This document shows positions 9,034 through 18,167 of a DNA stretch of 56,775 nucleotides, one piece after another; position 1 is the first letter of the stretch, and the number at the start of each line of letters is the position of its first letter. The stretch is from JBCCJA01 sp039045975 (lineage in GTDB: Bacteria > Planctomycetota > Planctomycetia > Planctomycetales > Planctomycetaceae), in contig JBCCJA010000022.1 of assembly GCA_039045975.1 (NCBI GenBank), positions 1 through 56,775 of the forward strand, in the 5' to 3' direction. A model generated the notes under the pieces. The model did not search any database. It was not told the origin of the DNA and was given only the letters and a program-made list of their open reading frames with translations. The translations under genes and the position numbers were made by a program.

Positions 9034-9495
9034 TCAGGGACCGGCCTGCGTCGCGTCGTCGGGCGGGTCGTCCGGCGGGTCGTCCGGGAAGACGGTCTGC
9101 CCGACCGGCTCGTCGGCGACGGCCTCGCCGTCTTCGGCGCGGGCGAAGCCCATGCGGGCGGCCTCGTCGTCGAGCATGCGGCTGGTCTCGACCGACTTCG
9201 TCACGCCGTCGGTCAACGCAAAGACGAGGTCGGGCGTCGAGCGGATCCCGAGGCGGTCGCCGACCTTAGACCGGAGGAACCCCTTGGCCGACCGCAGGCC
9301 CTGCAGGCATTTGGCCCGCTTCGCCTCGTCTCCCATGACGGAGACGGTCACTTTCGCGACCGCCATGTCGGGCGACAGTTCGGCGTCGATGACGGTCACG
9401 TCACGGACCCGGGGGTCGCGCAGCCGCGACAAGATCGCCAGACTGACGGTCTGCTTCACGGCGGCGGACATTTTCGCGAGGTGCCGGGGTGGCAT
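9034..9495 (-). CDS. rbfA: Ribosome-binding factor A
   Basis: RbfA helps mature the 30S subunit (16S 5' end, helix 1). I choose the ATG at 9495 (153 residues). An open frame extends back to 9609, but that part is encoded by a repeat element (9559-9662) and is not RbfA-like. The KH-type core is clear: ILSRLRDPRVRDVTVIDAEL, DMAVAKVTVSVMGD and the end helix LRSKVGDRLGIRSTPDLVF. The C-terminal 30 residues are an acidic extension with repeated DDPPD. It follows infB in a nusA-infB-rbfA order. The gap to infB is 190 bp, long for this operon, because of the inserted element. Confidence 0.92.
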   Translation of the reverse strand: MPPRHLAKMSAAVKQTVSLAILSRLRDPRVRDVTVIDAELSPDMAVAKVTVSVMGDEAKRAKCLQGLRSAKGFLRSKVGDRLGIRSTPDLVFALTDGVTKSVETSRMLDDEAARMGFARAEDGEAVADEPVGQTVFPDDPPDDPPDDATQAGP

Positions 9496-9558
9496 GGTTC
9501 CGTTCGCTCGGACGCGGCCGGCCGGCCGCGTGACTGCACGATCACTCGACGCGCGGCC

Positions 9559-9662
9559 TACAGCACTTCGTGCCGATCTGTGCCGCGATGGAAGCCGTGC
9601 GGCTCGCAAAATCTAACGCCGCGAGCCCGAAAGCGTGTCACGTGTCTCTCGGAAATGCTGTA
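9559..9662 (+). repeat. 104-bp inverted-end repeat, copy A (MITE-like)
   Basis: Begins TACAGCACTTC and ends GGAAATGCTGTA, so the ends are inverted repeats of about 12 bases. It contains an internal perfect hairpin, GGCTCGC at 9601-9607 with GCGAGCC at 9621-9627. The reverse complement of 49641-49744 matches it over the full 104 bases with seven differences by eye (about 93%). It lies between the infB stop and the rbfA start. No transposase is encoded; size and ends suggest a non-autonomous miniature element. No convincing target-site duplication was seen. Confidence 0.8.
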
Positions 9663-9685
9663 ACGGCCGCGGCCGAACGGGACGC

Positions 9686-12574
9686 TCATTCTTCCTCGTC
9701 CTCTTCCTCGGCCTCAGGCCGCTCGCGGACCCGCGGGGCGTCCTCGAGCGTCCGTTTGATCTCGTCGACGCGGAACGCTTCGAGCAGGTCGCCCTCCTTG
9801 ACGTCGTTGAAGCCCTGCAGCCGGATGCCGCACTCGTAGCCCTCGCGGACCTCCTTGACGTCGTCCTTGATGCGACGCAGCGACGCGATGTCGAACGTGT
9901 TCAGGTGCGTCTGGTCGCGGATGACGTGGACGCGGTTGTTCCGTTCGATCAGTCCGGACAGGACGCGGCAGCCCGCGATCACGCCGAGACGGCTGATCTT
10001 GAACGTGTCGAGCACCAACGCCCGCCCGGTCGCGACCTCTTTGCGGTCGGGGGCGAGCATGCCCTCCAGCGAGTTCCGGATGTCGTCGAGCACCTCGTAG
10101 ATGATGCTGTAACGGCGGATCTCGACGCCCTCGCGGTCGGCGAGCGCCGCCGCATTATCGTCCGCGATCACGTGGAACGCGACGATCACCGCGCCGACCT
10201 CGCCCGAGGCCGCCAGCGACACGTCCGACTCGTTCACGCCGCCGACGCCCGAGTGGATCACTTTGACCCGGACCTCGGGGTGCTCGAACTTCGCGAGCTC
10301 CGTCTTGATCGCCTCTATCGAGCCGGGCGTGTCGGCCTTGATGATGAGCGGCAGGTCTTTGGTGACGTGGCCGGCAGCGGCGTCGAGGATGTCTTCCAGC
10401 GTCTTCGGCTTGCCGACCATTTGCGCCAGTTCGACGCTGCGGCCGCTGCGGGCCCGCTCCTCGGCGATCTCGCGGGCAAGGTCGATGTCGCCGTCCTCGA
10501 AGACGACGAACCGGCTGCCGGCCTCGGGGACCGTCTCCAGACCGCTGATCACGATCGGGGTCGACGGCGGTGCCGTTTCGAGCGCGCGGTCCTGGTCGTC
10601 GTACATCGCGCGGACGCGGCCGTACGAACTGCCGCAGAGGACGACGTCGCCGATCTCGAGCGTGCCCTTCTGTACGATCATCCAGGCCAATACGCCGCGG
10701 CCCTCATCCATAAACGCTTCGAGGCAGGTGCCGACGGCGGCCCGCTCCGGGTTGACCTGCGGCTCGGCGAGTTCGTTCGTGATCTGGATCGTCTCGAGCA
10801 GGTCGTCGAGGCCGTCGCCGGTCTCGCCAGAGGTGCGGACGACTTCGACGTCGCCGCCCCACTCGGCCGGGAGCAGTTCGTTCGCGGCGAGCTGCTGCAG
10901 CGTCTTCTGCTCGTCGATGCCGGGCAGGTCGCATTTGTTGAGCGCGACGATGATCGGCACCTCGGCCGCCTTCGCGTGGCTGATCGCCTCGACGGTCTGC
11001 GGCATGACGCCGTCGTCGGCGGCGACGACGAGCACGACGATATCGGTCACGTTCGCCCCGCGGGCCCGCATGGCGCCGAACGCGGCGTGGCCCGGCGTGT
11101 CGACGAACGTGATCGGGTTCTCGCCGTGCTCGATCTGGTACGCCGCGATGTGCTGCGTGATCCCGCCCGCCTCGCCGCCGGCGACGTTCGCCTCCCGCAA
11201 CTTGTCGAGCATCGTCGTCTTGCCGTGGTCGACGTGCCCGAGGATCGTCACGACCGGCGGCCGCGGCCACAGCTCGGCCCCCTCGTCGTACTCGTCGGAG
11301 AGCAGTTCGAGGACTTCCTCCTCCAGCGACCGTTCCTTTTTGATCTGTAGTTCGACGCCGAGTTCGACGGCGATCTCCTCGCACTGCTCTTCGGTCAGCG
11401 TGTCGTTGATGCGGACCATCGTCCCGGCCCGCATGAGCGTGCCGATGATCTGGTTCGCCGGGCGGCCCATCGCTTCCGACAGGCTGCGGACGGTGAACGG
11501 CGGCTCGAGGACGGCCTCGTCGGAATACTCGATCTTGCGGCCACGCTTCGACCGCCGCTGCAGGCGGTGGACGCGGCCGGCGCCCGGGTCGTCGTCGCCG
11601 CGGCGACGTCGGCCCCGGCTCTTGCGTCGCTGCAGGATCTGCTCCGGCGTGAGGCCGCCGTCGACCATGCCGCCGGAGCCGCGGCCACCGCCGCCCGTGC
11701 GCCGACGGCCTTTGCCCTCGCTGGCGTCCTTCATGTCTTTGAGGTGACGCGACAGCGGGCTGTTGCCCTTGATCACCTCGGACGGCAGCTTCATGTCGGG
11801 CTTTTGGGCCTTGCCCTCACCCGACCGCGCGACCGGTTTCGACGTCTCGAACTTCGGCGGCTCGGCGACGTTCGGGCGGGCCAGCTGCGGCCGCTTCGGC
11901 GCCTTGTCCCGCTTCGCGTTCGTCGACATCGAACCGACCGCGACCATCTCCCGCATCGGCGTGCGGGGCCGGGCGGTCATCGGCGGCCGCTTCGTCGGCT
12001 TCGGTTTCGGCGCGACAGGCTCCGGCGCGACCGGGTCGGCCGAATCGTCGCTCGCGGCGGCGGGCTTCTCCGCGGCGTCGGCCGGTGCCGGGTCGTTCGC
12101 AGCCGCGGCCTCGGGCTCGGCGGGCGGATCGGCGGGTTTGGCTTTCGCGGCCTTCGCCGGCGGACCCGAGCCGATCGATCTCATCGGACGGGCGGTCTCG
12201 GCCGGCGGCCGCGGCGGGGCGGTCGCGGGGTCGACCTGCTCCTGGACTTCCGCCTCCGCGGCGGGCTCGTCCTCGACGACCTCTTCCGGCTCCTGCGGTT
12301 CGGGCCGGGGAGCGACCGGCTTGTCGATCGAACGGACGCGACCGCCGAGGTCACGCGGGGCGGGCGGGTCGACCGTCGCGGTCGGCGCGGCGGCCGGTTT
12401 CACGGCCCCGCCGCCGCCGCCCTTCATGTGTGCGAGGATCTTGTCCCGGTCGTCGGTCGTGATGCTCGCGAGCGCGTTTTTGATCGTCACGCCGGCCGCG
12501 GCCGCGTGCTCGATCAGCTCCTTGTTGTCGAGCCCCAGCTCCTTCGCGAGGGCGTAAATCCGAATCTTCGACAA
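9686..12574 (-). CDS. infB: Translation initiation factor IF-2
   Basis: IF-2 is the GTPase that brings fMet-tRNA to the 30S subunit and promotes subunit joining. I choose the TTG at 12574, preceded by a GGGAG ribosome-binding site, because the family N-terminus (SKIRIYALAKELGLDNKEL) starts right there; an ATG at 12625 has no such support. That gives 962 residues. Order: first IF2_N helix, a long Ala/Pro/Glu/Lys-rich linker, a Gly/Arg-rich stretch, a second IF2_N segment (FTVRSLSEAMGRPANQIIG), then the G domain with GHVDHGKT, DTPGH and NKCD, then domains II-IV and an acidic tail (EAEEEDEEE). It lies 64 bp downstream of nusA. Confidence 0.97.
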   Translation of the reverse strand: MSKIRIYALAKELGLDNKELIEHAAAAGVTIKNALASITTDDRDKILAHMKGGGGGAVKPAAAPTATVDPPAPRDLGGRVRSIDKPVAPRPEPQEPEEVVEDEPAAEAEVQEQVDPATAPPRPPAETARPMRSIGSGPPAKAAKAKPADPPAEPEAAAANDPAPADAAEKPAAASDDSADPVAPEPVAPKPKPTKRPPMTARPRTPMREMVAVGSMSTNAKRDKAPKRPQLARPNVAEPPKFETSKPVARSGEGKAQKPDMKLPSEVIKGNSPLSRHLKDMKDASEGKGRRRTGGGGRGSGGMVDGGLTPEQILQRRKSRGRRRRGDDDPGAGRVHRLQRRSKRGRKIEYSDEAVLEPPFTVRSLSEAMGRPANQIIGTLMRAGTMVRINDTLTEEQCEEIAVELGVELQIKKERSLEEEVLELLSDEYDEGAELWPRPPVVTILGHVDHGKTTMLDKLREANVAGGEAGGITQHIAAYQIEHGENPITFVDTPGHAAFGAMRARGANVTDIVVLVVAADDGVMPQTVEAISHAKAAEVPIIVALNKCDLPGIDEQKTLQQLAANELLPAEWGGDVEVVRTSGETGDGLDDLLETIQITNELAEPQVNPERAAVGTCLEAFMDEGRGVLAWMIVQKGTLEIGDVVLCGSSYGRVRAMYDDQDRALETAPPSTPIVISGLETVPEAGSRFVVFEDGDIDLAREIAEERARSGRSVELAQMVGKPKTLEDILDAAAGHVTKDLPLIIKADTPGSIEAIKTELAKFEHPEVRVKVIHSGVGGVNESDVSLAASGEVGAVIVAFHVIADDNAAALADREGVEIRRYSIIYEVLDDIRNSLEGMLAPDRKEVATGRALVLDTFKISRLGVIAGCRVLSGLIERNNRVHVIRDQTHLNTFDIASLRRIKDDVKEVREGYECGIRLQGFNDVKEGDLLEAFRVDEIKRTLEDAPRVRERPEAEEEDEEE

Positions 12575-12638
12575 AAGGTTCTCCCGCTCCCCGATAAGGC
12601 GGCCGGCGGACGATCCGCCGGGCACGCGTCATTCGTCT

Positions 12639-14171
12639 TCAAACCTGTTCGGGCCGTTCGGCCTCGCCCGCCCCGGCGACGGCGTCTCCGGCGGGCGTCT
12701 CTTCCTCGACCGTCAGGGACGGCTCCGGTGGTGTCTCATCTTGTTCGGTATCCGCTTCGGTCGAGTCGTCGGCCTCGTCGGCGGAGCCCTGTTCCTCGGC
12801 GGCGACTTCGGCCGTATCGGCGGCCGCTTCCTCTGCCGCCGGCGGGGCTTCGGGGTCGGCGTCGGCGGCTTCCGCGGCCTCCTCAGACTCGGCGGCCGGG
12901 GCGGCTTCCGGGTTTGTGGCTTCCGGAGCGGCGGGCGGGGCGGCCGGCTTGTCTTCGATGCCGAACGCAGCGGCCTGGCGGCGGCGCTCTCGCTCCAGTT
13001 TCTCGACCTGTTCGGCCCGCTCGGCCTCGCGTTCGGCGACTTCGACGATCGCCTCGACCTGTTCTTCGGTCAGCCCGCCCATCTCCATCAGCTGGTCGGG
13101 CTCGATGAACGACAGCTCGTCGTAGGTGAAGAAGCCCTGGGCGACGAGGTTCTCGGCGAGCTCGGCCTCGACCCCCGGGATGCTCGTGAAGGCTTCGAGC
13201 GACTTCTCGATCTTCTCGTCGAGCCGGTCCTGGGTGAGCACCTCGATGTCCCAGCCGACCAGCTTCGAGGCCAGCCGCACGTTCTGCCCCTTCCGGCCGA
13301 TCGCGAGCGACAGCTGATCCTCCTGGACAAGGACGATCACTTTGCCGAGCTGCGGACAGAGGATCACGTCCTCGACCTCGGCCGGCTGGAGCGCGTTCGG
13401 GACGAGCACCTGCAGCGAGTCGTTCCAACGGATGATGTCGATCCGCTCGCCGGAGAGTTCGTCGACGATGTTGCGGATGCGGGCCCCGCGGACGCCGACG
13501 CAGGCCCCGACGCAGTCGATCTTCGGGTCGTAGCTGCTGACGGCGAGCTTCGAGCGGTAGCCGGCCTCGCGGCTGATAGATTTGATCTCGATCGTGTGCT
13601 CGGCGATCTCCGGGATCTCCATCTCGAAGAACCGCCGCACCAACTCCGGGTGGGTCCGCGACAGGATCACCTTCACCCGCGTGCCGGCCTTGCGGACTTC
13701 GAGCACGACGGAGCGGACGCGGTCGCCGATCGCGTACTGCTCGCCCGGGATCTGTTCGCCGCGGGGCAGAATCGCCTCGACCTTGCCGAGGTTCACGAGC
13801 GCCGTCCCACCGCCCTCGACCCGGCTGACGATACCGTTGATGATCTGGCCGCGTTGGGCCGTGTACTCCTCGTGCAGCGAGTCGCGTTCGGCCTCGCGGA
13901 TCTTCTGGATCATCACCTGCTTGGCCGACTGGGCGGCGATCCGCCCGAGCAGGTCGCCGATCTCGTCGGGGTCGAGCGCCTCGCCGTTGACCGACACGGC
14001 GGCGTCACCGGAGACGCGGTCGATCGTCGCGACGACGTCTTCTTCCTCGCCGAAGTGCTTGTGGCCGGCGGAGACGATCGCGAGTTCGATGCCTTCGAAG
14101 ACGATATCTTCGGCGATGTTTTTATCCCGGTGGATCGCGTCGACGATCCGCAAGATCTCGCTGCCCTTCAT
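12639..14171 (-). CDS. nusA: Transcription elongation/termination factor NusA
   Basis: NusA binds RNA polymerase and modulates pausing, termination and antitermination. The start is set at the ATG at 14171, preceded by GGAGG, giving MKGSEILRIVDAIHRDKNIA; 13 further in-frame codons upstream lack support. At 510 residues it has the N-terminal polymerase-binding domain (1-125), an S1 domain (GQIINGIVSRVEGGGTALVN), and two KH domains (DCVGACVGVRGARIRNIVDE and LAIGRKGQNVRLASKL). These are followed by a helical hairpin region (SIPGVEAELAENLVAQGF) and a disordered Ala/Glu/Pro tail of about 100 residues. First gene of the nusA-infB-rbfA run. rimP, usual upstream elsewhere, is not in this window. Confidence 0.97.
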   Translation of the reverse strand: MKGSEILRIVDAIHRDKNIAEDIVFEGIELAIVSAGHKHFGEEEDVVATIDRVSGDAAVSVNGEALDPDEIGDLLGRIAAQSAKQVMIQKIREAERDSLHEEYTAQRGQIINGIVSRVEGGGTALVNLGKVEAILPRGEQIPGEQYAIGDRVRSVVLEVRKAGTRVKVILSRTHPELVRRFFEMEIPEIAEHTIEIKSISREAGYRSKLAVSSYDPKIDCVGACVGVRGARIRNIVDELSGERIDIIRWNDSLQVLVPNALQPAEVEDVILCPQLGKVIVLVQEDQLSLAIGRKGQNVRLASKLVGWDIEVLTQDRLDEKIEKSLEAFTSIPGVEAELAENLVAQGFFTYDELSFIEPDQLMEMGGLTEEQVEAIVEVAEREAERAEQVEKLERERRRQAAAFGIEDKPAAPPAAPEATNPEAAPAAESEEAAEAADADPEAPPAAEEAAADTAEVAAEEQGSADEADDSTEADTEQDETPPEPSLTVEEETPAGDAVAGAGEAERPEQV

Positions 14172-14569
14172 CTCGTCCTCCGTCCGGCCGACACCCGTGT
14201 CGCCGGACAACGTCGGCCGAATTGTCCTGCGTCCGCCCGCCCGTCAAAACGCGTGACGGCGGACGAAGACCGAAGTCTTCCCCCGCCGCGGCTCGGCGCC
14301 CGTCGCGGCGTGGCCCGTGGGCCGACGCCGTGTCCGGGGTTCTGCGGTTCAGTCGAGAAGATTCACATCTCTCGCCGTCTCCGGCCGGGCCACGTCGTGA
14401 CTCCGATCGGCGGACTCCTGGCGGAGCCCGTTCGATCGGACTCGGAACGCTATCGGCCGCATTTCAGAGTGTCAAGGAGCGGTCGGGCCCCGCCGCCATG
14501 CCCCACGCCCGGCCGTCGCGGTACGATCTCTAATACGATTCGCGTTCTCCCCCGACGCCGAGACTGCCG
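14172..14569. other. Divergent intergenic region between nusA and a TPR gene
   Basis: A 398-bp gap between two divergent genes, so it should hold both promoters and the nusA leader. Open frames here have no recognisable product and read as high-GC shadows. I do not see a strong hairpin with a T-tract, a tRNA or a known riboswitch. A rimP gene, often next to nusA, is not present. Confidence 0.5.
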
Positions 14570-15976
14570 ATGCACAGCTTGAAATCAATCGTCGTTCTGG
14601 CCGTCGTGATCGCCGCCGCCGCGCCCCCGACGGCGGCCCAAACGCCGCCACGCGGCGTCCCGAGTCCGATCGAGGAGGCCTACACCTCGGGCGACTTCGC
14701 GGGCGCGATCCGTCTGGCCGACTCGGCGATCCGACGCGACCCGCGCGACCACCTCGCGCTCTACCTGCGGGGCAGCGCGAAGATCGAACTCGGCGTCCGC
14801 GGCGGGGACGCCGACAGCGTGCGGACCGGCATCGCCGACGCCCGCTCCGCGATCCGCTACGAGGGGCAACAGGAGACGGTCTATTACCTGCCCTACCTGT
14901 ACGGCATGGCGAACCTCGCGGCGCTCGAGAACCGGCCCGAACACGCGGAGATCGCCGTCCGCATCGCCGCCGATATCGTCTCCCGCGACGCCCTCAAGGT
15001 CAGCGACAAGGCGGCCGTCTACTACCAGAAGGGGGTTGCGGAACGCCTCGTCGGCCGGGACGACGACGCGGCCGCGTCGTTCGCCGAGGCGACGCGGCTC
15101 GATCCCGGGCTGCTCGCCGCACACACCGCCGCGGCCGAACTGCTCGTCGCGAAGGGTGACACCGCGGCGGCCGCGACGGCGTTCGATCGGCTCGTCCGGC
15201 GGTTCCCCGACGTGCCGCTCGTGCTCAACAACCGCGGCATGTTCAAACAGCAGACGGGCGACCTGACCGGTGCGATCGCCGACTTCACGCGGGCCCTGCA
15301 ACTCGACGCAAACTTTTTCTACGCGACGACGAACCGCGGCTTCGCGTTGATGCTCGACGGCTATGCCGACGCGGCGGTGGCCGACTTCGACGCTTCGCTC
15401 GAGGCCGCCCCGGGTCAGCCAGCCGTCTACGGCCTGCGGGGCCAGGCGAAACAACTCGCCGGCGATCTGACAGGCGCGATCACCGACCACCGCCAGGCGG
15501 TCGCGCTCGCGCCCGACAGCTTCGAGGCCCGGGCCGACCTCGGGTTCGCCCTCCTCTTCGCGGGCGAGGCGGCGGAATCGGCCACGTCGTTCGCGGCCGC
15601 ACTCGACCTCCAACCGGAGGCGAAGCAGCTCGTCCCGTGGCTGACCGAAGCCCGCCGGGCGAACGGCGAAGACATACCGGCCGACGACCCGCGGGTCGCC
15701 GCGTTTCTGGCCGTCGACCCGGCCGAGCGCGACTGGGTCGACGCCGTCACCGCCTTCCAGTTCGGGCTGATCCGCGACGACCAACTGCTCGAGTCGGTCG
15801 TCGACGACAACCCCGACGCCGCCCGCGCCCAACGCTGCGAAGCGCACTACTTCGCTGGAGCCGCCGACCTCCGGGCCGACGATGAAGAGGCCGCGAAGGC
15901 CCACTTCGAGGCCGCCCTCGCTGAAGAGCTGCCGCTGATGTCGGCGTACCGCGGGGCGTCCGTCGCGGTACGCTGA
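14570..15976 (+). CDS. Secreted tetratricopeptide repeat protein
   Basis: A 468-residue TPR protein with a signal peptide (LKSIVVLAVVIAAAAPPTAA then Q). Repeats run through most of the chain: AAVYYQKGVAERLVGRDDDA, VLNNRGMFKQQTGDLTGAIA, YATTNRGFALMLDGYADAAV, AVYGLRGQAKQLAGDLTGAI and RADLGFALLFAGEAAESATS. The two units ending LTGAI are nearly identical, suggesting internal duplication. The C-terminal part (AQRCEAHYFAGAADLRADDE) resembles the last TPRs of the bacterial NlpI/YrrB type. Likely periplasmic scaffold; no partner can be named. It is divergent from nusA, and a Uma2 gene follows 28 bp downstream, possibly co-transcribed. Confidence 0.85.
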   Translation: MHSLKSIVVLAVVIAAAAPPTAAQTPPRGVPSPIEEAYTSGDFAGAIRLADSAIRRDPRDHLALYLRGSAKIELGVRGGDADSVRTGIADARSAIRYEGQQETVYYLPYLYGMANLAALENRPEHAEIAVRIAADIVSRDALKVSDKAAVYYQKGVAERLVGRDDDAAASFAEATRLDPGLLAAHTAAAELLVAKGDTAAAATAFDRLVRRFPDVPLVLNNRGMFKQQTGDLTGAIADFTRALQLDANFFYATTNRGFALMLDGYADAAVADFDASLEAAPGQPAVYGLRGQAKQLAGDLTGAITDHRQAVALAPDSFEARADLGFALLFAGEAAESATSFAAALDLQPEAKQLVPWLTEARRANGEDIPADDPRVAAFLAVDPAERDWVDAVTAFQFGLIRDDQLLESVVDDNPDAARAQRCEAHYFAGAADLRADDEEAAKAHFEAALAEELPLMSAYRGASVAVR

Positions 15977-16004
15977 AGATGCTACAGCTTTTGGGAGTCG
16001 CCTT

Positions 16005-16673
16005 ATGTCGTCCGTTCTTGAGTCACCCGAGGCGTCCGAGCCGTTGGACGTAACGGTCGTCACACTGACCGAGCTGGCCACACGGTTCGGCCCGATTCCG
16101 GTCACGAGGATTCGTATTTCACCGGCACCCGGGACGGCGACCGAACGTGACTTGATCGCCGTGAACGCGGGACCCGGCATCCCTTGCGAATTGATCGACG
16201 GAACTCTGGTGGAGAAGGCCGTGAGTGCCTGGGCATCGAGGATCGCGTTGCGGCTGGCGATTCTGATGGGGGCTCTCGTCGAGCAGAAGCGGCTCGGCTT
16301 TCTTCTGGGCGAGGCCGGCTTCGTCCGACTCCCCAACTTGGACGGGCGCTGGCGAAGCCCCGATCTCGCTTTCTATCGCGCGACGCCCCAAGCCGAAGAA
16401 GCGGTCCAGAGCACCGCGTACCCCGAACTCTCCCCCGCCCTCGCTGTCGAGGTGCTCTCGCCCGGCAACTCCGACACGGAGATCAACGGCAAGGTCGACG
16501 AGTACTTCCGCTCCGGCACGGAACTGGTCTGGGTCATCGACCCGGAGACGAAGACCGCGAAGGTCTACGCCGCGGTCGACCGCGTCACCGAGATCGACGA
16601 AGCCGGCACGCTCGACGGCGGGGACGTGCTGCCCGGCTTCTCGGTCAAACTCGGCACGCTGTTCGAGCGGTGA
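16005..16673 (+). CDS. Uma2-family (DUF820) PD-(D/E)XK-like protein
   Basis: A 222-residue Uma2 protein. The core fits the family: CELIDGTLVEKAV early, the RSPDLAFY strand carrying the conserved Asp, the ALAVEVLSPGNSDTEINGKV segment with conserved Glu, and YFRSGTELVWVIDPETKTAKV. The fold is a restriction endonuclease-like PD-(D/E)XK core; true substrates are unknown although the family is annotated as putative endonucleases. It has an N-terminal extension of about 55 residues. It is convergent with the ketosynthase-like gene, whose stop is directly adjacent at 16674. A second Uma2 gene lies at 27282-27938, and the two share the LDGGDVLPGF ending. Confidence 0.85.
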   Translation: MSSVLESPEASEPLDVTVVTLTELATRFGPIPVTRIRISPAPGTATERDLIAVNAGPGIPCELIDGTLVEKAVSAWASRIALRLAILMGALVEQKRLGFLLGEAGFVRLPNLDGRWRSPDLAFYRATPQAEEAVQSTAYPELSPALAVEVLSPGNSDTEINGKVDEYFRSGTELVWVIDPETKTAKVYAAVDRVTEIDEAGTLDGGDVLPGFSVKLGTLFER

Positions 16674-17981
16674 TCAGCGGACGGCCCGCACGACGGCGGC
16701 GCCGGCCTGACCGGCACGCGTCACGTTCAGCGTCAGGAACAGGTCCGCATCGGTCGCCCGCGGCCCGCCGGTGACGACGTCGAGCCCGCACTCGGGATCG
16801 ACCGTCTCGCAGTTCAGCGTCGGCGGGATCAGGCCTTCGCGGAGCATCAGCACGGACGCGGCCAGTTCGAGCATGCCCGTGCCCGAGCCGCAGTTGCCGA
16901 AATAGCTCTTCGTCGCCGTGACGGGGACACCGCCGGGGAACAGCTCGCGGATCGTGGCCGCCTCGGCCCGGTCGGCGTCACGCTCGCCGAGGCCCTCGGC
17001 GTTGACGTGCCCGACGTCGGCGGGCGAGACGCCGGCGTCCCGCAACGCGGCTCGGGCGGCGTTCAGCAGGGCCCGCCCCCGGTCGGCTTTGCCCGACCTG
17101 TCGATCACGCACGAAGCCCCGCAGCCGAGCACCTCCGCGAGCACCGTCGCGCCGCGGGCGGCGGCGTGGTCCGGCGTCTCGAGCACGACCGACCCGGCCC
17201 CCTCGGCGAGCACCTGCCCGTTGCGGTCGGCGTCGAACGGCCGCGACCAGGTCGCCGGGCTGCCGTCGCGTTCGGCGAGTTCGTCCCACAGTTTCGCGTG
17301 CAGCGATTTGATCGGGTGCAACCGCGTGCCGGTCACGCCGGCGATCATCACGTCGGCCTTGCCCCGCTGCATGATCCGCGTCGCCTCGCCGAGCGCCAGC
17401 AGCCCCGAAGCCTCGCCGAGCGTCAGCGAGTTGTTCGGGCCCCGTGCGTCGACCGCGATCCCGATGTGACAGGCCGGCATGTTCGGCAGGTACTTAAGCA
17501 GCCACAGCGGCTCGAGCACCTTCAGGCCCTCACCGCCCCAGCGGTCGAAAGCGAACGCGCGGGCGTCGCCGGCGACGTCGGTCACGCTCCAAGCGGCGTC
17601 GCGGAGCACCTCGGGCGGGCTGAACATCAAGTTCGCGCCGAACTCCACGCCGAACCTCGTCTTCTCCAACGCGTCGAGGTCGACGCCGGCGTGCGTGACG
17701 GCCGTCAGGGCCGACGCGACGCCGAGTTCGATCTCGCGGCACATCACCTTCACGAATTTCCGCTGCTTCTTCGGCATGACCGACTTCGTGACCGAGTCGT
17801 CGAAGTCGCGGACCTCGCCGCCCGTGTCCTGCGGCGCGGCCGAGCCGGCGAACCGCTCCAGCGATCCGACGCCGCTGCGGCCCGACTTCAGCGACTCGAC
17901 GAACGCGTCGACGCCGACGCCGATCGGGCTGACGAGGCCGACGCCGGTCAGGACCGGCTTGAGACGGGCGGGGGCGGACAT
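16674..17981 (-). CDS. Ketosynthase-fold protein lacking the Cys-His-His triad
   Basis: A 435-residue beta-ketoacyl-ACP synthase homologue that should be inactive as a condensing enzyme. The fold is clear (LTGVGLVSPIG, RPFDADRNGQVLAEGAGSVV, TKSYFGN). The nucleophile Cys of the TACASG motif is replaced by Glu190 (LGEASG), the first catalytic His of NAHGT by Glu329 (NAEGL), and the second (GHLLG in FabF) by Asn363 (FGNCGSG). This resembles the chain-length-factor (KS-beta) subunits of type II polyketide and aryl-polyene systems, in which the Cys is replaced, often by Gln, and the subunit pairs with an active ketosynthase. Here the active partner would be FabF, encoded 186 bp upstream on the same strand. 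That pairing is inference. Confidence 0.85.
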   Translation of the reverse strand: MSAPARLKPVLTGVGLVSPIGVGVDAFVESLKSGRSGVGSLERFAGSAAPQDTGGEVRDFDDSVTKSVMPKKQRKFVKVMCREIELGVASALTAVTHAGVDLDALEKTRFGVEFGANLMFSPPEVLRDAAWSVTDVAGDARAFAFDRWGGEGLKVLEPLWLLKYLPNMPACHIGIAVDARGPNNSLTLGEASGLLALGEATRIMQRGKADVMIAGVTGTRLHPIKSLHAKLWDELAERDGSPATWSRPFDADRNGQVLAEGAGSVVLETPDHAAARGATVLAEVLGCGASCVIDRSGKADRGRALLNAARAALRDAGVSPADVGHVNAEGLGERDADRAEAATIRELFPGGVPVTATKSYFGNCGSGTGMLELAASVLMLREGLIPPTLNCETVDPECGLDVVTGGPRATDADLFLTLNVTRAGQAGAAVVRAVR

Positions 17982-18167
17982 GCGGGGACGTTTCTGACGC
18001 GGGGGACCGGCGGTCTGTGCCGGTCCGGTAACTTAGCACGGGATCGGCCGGGACGGCCCGTCACTGCCAGGGCGACTCGCCGGTGCCGTCGGTTCGGCGG
18101 TCGGCACGGGTCGGGTCGTGGCGGAAACACCGGTCGCCGGGCTTCGGCCCGTCTTCGACGCGCCGCC

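Noticed and set aside
9635..11350. A 571-residue plus-strand frame antisense to infB
   Set aside because: Composition is typical of a shadow frame and infB is complete and well conserved on the minus strand.
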